This document shows positions 62,666-64,000 of a stretch of DNA of 64,000 nucleotides, one piece after another. Within the stretch, counting starts at the first letter, position 1. Every line of letters begins with the position of its first letter. A program made the translations under genes and the position numbers. The notes beneath the pieces are model-generated. The model was not told the origin of the DNA and ran no database searches. It saw nothing but the letters and a program-made list of their open reading frames with translations. The DNA lies in contig NC_067208.1 of assembly GCF_026262505.1 (NCBI RefSeq), forward strand, positions 12,657,962 to 12,721,961. Reading direction: 5' to 3'. This DNA comes from Trichomonas vaginalis G3 (lineage: Eukaryota; Parabasalia; Trichomonadida; Trichomonadidae).

Positions 62666-64000
62666 AAAGTGCTATTGGTTTTGTAAACTTCTTTGCTTTC
62701 AATTCATCTGGACCGTCTCTGTCACCAGTATATTGTATTTGTACAGTACCAACAGTTGAAATACCACCCATAAAGTCTTCTGAGTCAGCAAATGGAATGC
62801 CAAGCCAAAAGTTTGAACGGTCTCCATTTGTATATTGAGTTTTTTGACCTCCTGTATGAGTCCATACTTTCACATATGGCATAATAGAACTTTGCATTTC
62901 AGGGTTAATGGTTGTTGTGAAGTTGTTGTTAAAGTTCATAGCATCTAATGTCAAGTTGTATGACCTCATATCCTCAACTGTAGAATATTCTTCTCTTGGA
63001 TAATATTTGCCATCTATGTTTATATGATATTTAATACCGGGTTGTAGAAACAAGAATAGTCATTTATAGTTCGTCTGAACAGTACAAACATAGTATCTGC
63101 ATGTTTCATTGCAGTTGTTAAAGCAATATCTGTTCTTGCACCTGGGTCAGCACTTTGGTTTCCAACTTCACCTGCAAAGTCTTTGACAGATATTTGGTGT
63201 ATAGGGAACATAAGTGGAACTGCAATATATTTGGCAGCTAAAGCATTTGAAATATCTGGGTCCAACATATAAACGGCAAGTCTGCTTTCTATTCTCTTGC
63301 ATTCAAATTTTTCGCATGTGAACTTAACTGGGTCCCAAGCAGTTCCAGCAGCATTGAAATAATAGTTTACTTCAGTGTTGAAGTTTGAGAAACCAAAGTC
63401 TAAGTCAACTTTGTCTTTTGCAAAAGTCACAGAACTTGGCTCCACCAGTTCCAGCTACAGTAAGAGTGAATGGGTCTTGTGTTGGTGCAATGACTAAGTT
63501 ATTTTTGCTTGGAGTAAGTTCGATAGAAATTTTTCCTGCCCAGTTTGGCAAGTATCTTAAAAACCTGAAGATGAGGAAAGATGACAAAGGAACTCTAAGT
63601 TTCAGTTTTACTTTAGTGGCAGCAGTTCCATCTGAACCAGAAAGGTTAACATAAACTCCTGGAACGTTAGGGTCAAGTCTTCTTATTTTCTCAATAGTTG
63701 CATACTGGTCTGTTTGTTCTCTAGCTTGTGGTTGTACTGAGTTTCTCAAAGCGAACCATTCATAGTTTGCCCATGTTACTGTTTGAACTAAGTCAGAGTT
63801 AGAATATATCTTATATCCCATGAAAAACTTCTGGAGCATATTGGTATCCGACATAGAAAATTCCATTGCAACCTTTCTTGTCAGACAACTTGGCAGAAGG
63901 TTTTATTTCAATGTCTTGTTCCACGTATAAGAATGAGTTGTCAATAGAAATAATGTGAAACCTGTCGCATGCAATATCTACTGTTGTTGAAGAACCTTCA
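62559..64000 (-). pseudogene. Major capsid protein gene, copy C, cut by the window
   Basis: It matches the copy B capsid gene from its C-terminus to about residue 60, where the window ends. Its variable blocks agree with copy A in two places and with copy B in one. It is broken, with about three breaks. Confidence 0.8.

Larger units (their letters stand above)
47819..64000 (-). mobile_element. Polinton copy C, best preserved, with extra blocks
   Basis: From the right edge inward on the minus strand: capsid (cut by the window), 192-aa family, penton-like, helicase, two small genes, packaging ATPase. Further left follow an iteron cassette with a 313-aa gene, a GC-richer block (52.5-56.25 kb), DNA polymerase B, three small genes, integrase and a fibre-like gene end. 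No terminal repeat lies inside the window on either side. It is broken, with roughly half a dozen to ten breaks; most genes look whole. Confidence 0.8.

Noticed and set aside
1-64000. tRNA or rRNA genes
   Set aside because: No cloverleaf with conserved T-arm or rRNA-like stretch was noticed on either strand by reading; a tRNA or rRNA search program would be decisive.
47819-64000. Adenovirus-type maturation protease
   Set aside because: Polintons usually carry one, but no gene in the window shows a convincing His/Cys protease pattern; it may lie in the gap or outside the window.

Overview
The window is AT-rich eukaryotic DNA without visible introns, dominated by several copies of one Polinton (Maverick) family. 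The combination of intron-free genes, TCA-pyrimidine initiator-like motifs about 10 bases before start codons, Polinton abundance, and a GT61/DUF563-type glycosyltransferase between elements points to a trichomonad, most likely Trichomonas vaginalis. This is inferred from the sequence alone.

Layout. 1-12548 is a heavily decayed, inverted counterpart of roughly 27460-37500. It includes element genes, one element end and a decayed copy of the glycosyltransferase. After a 100-N gap (12549-12648), 12649-15058 is the end of an element carrying a D12-type adenine methyltransferase, small membrane or amphipathic proteins and a terminal repeat. 15059-16244 is AT-rich host-like sequence. 16245-27827 (copy A) and 30071-40930 (copy B) are two nearly identical, recent element copies in the same orientation. 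Between them lies a host island with an intact glycosyltransferase gene (28247-29431). 40931-46180 is a further broken part-copy, 46541-47718 an inverted remnant, and 47719-47818 a second N gap. 47819-64000 is the best-preserved element part (copy C). It runs in the opposite direction and leaves the window inside the major capsid gene.

Family gene order, from the end marked by the hairpin: a variable terminal gene (299 or 402 aa); a control region of about 470 bp rich in CCGTT/AACGG; a large coiled-coil and proline/glutamine-rich protein (1086 aa); a double-jelly-roll-type major capsid protein; a small antisense gene; a 192-aa protein; a penton-like minor capsid protein; an SF3/DUF5906-type helicase; two small proteins; and an A32/FtsK-type packaging ATPase. 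Copy C and the 12.6-15.1 kb fragment add a family B DNA polymerase, a retroviral-type integrase, an amphipathic small protein, a fibre-like tail protein and the methyltransferase. Together these would supply replication, integration, capsid assembly, genome packaging and adenine methylation. All element copies are treated here as fossils. Copies A, B and C look young because they are nearly identical; the rest are badly decayed, or partly poor sequence.

The most unusual parts are three. (1) Copies A and B are almost identical except for a swapped terminal module: a different gene plus a terminal hairpin whose inner stem differs by a compensatory change. (2) A GC-richer block at 52.5-56.25 kb inside copy C has its own compact genes, shared start motifs, a 21-bp repeat array between divergent genes and an HNH-like motif. 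(3) A 313-aa gene is flanked by inverted and direct copies of an AGGTGA-rich iteron.
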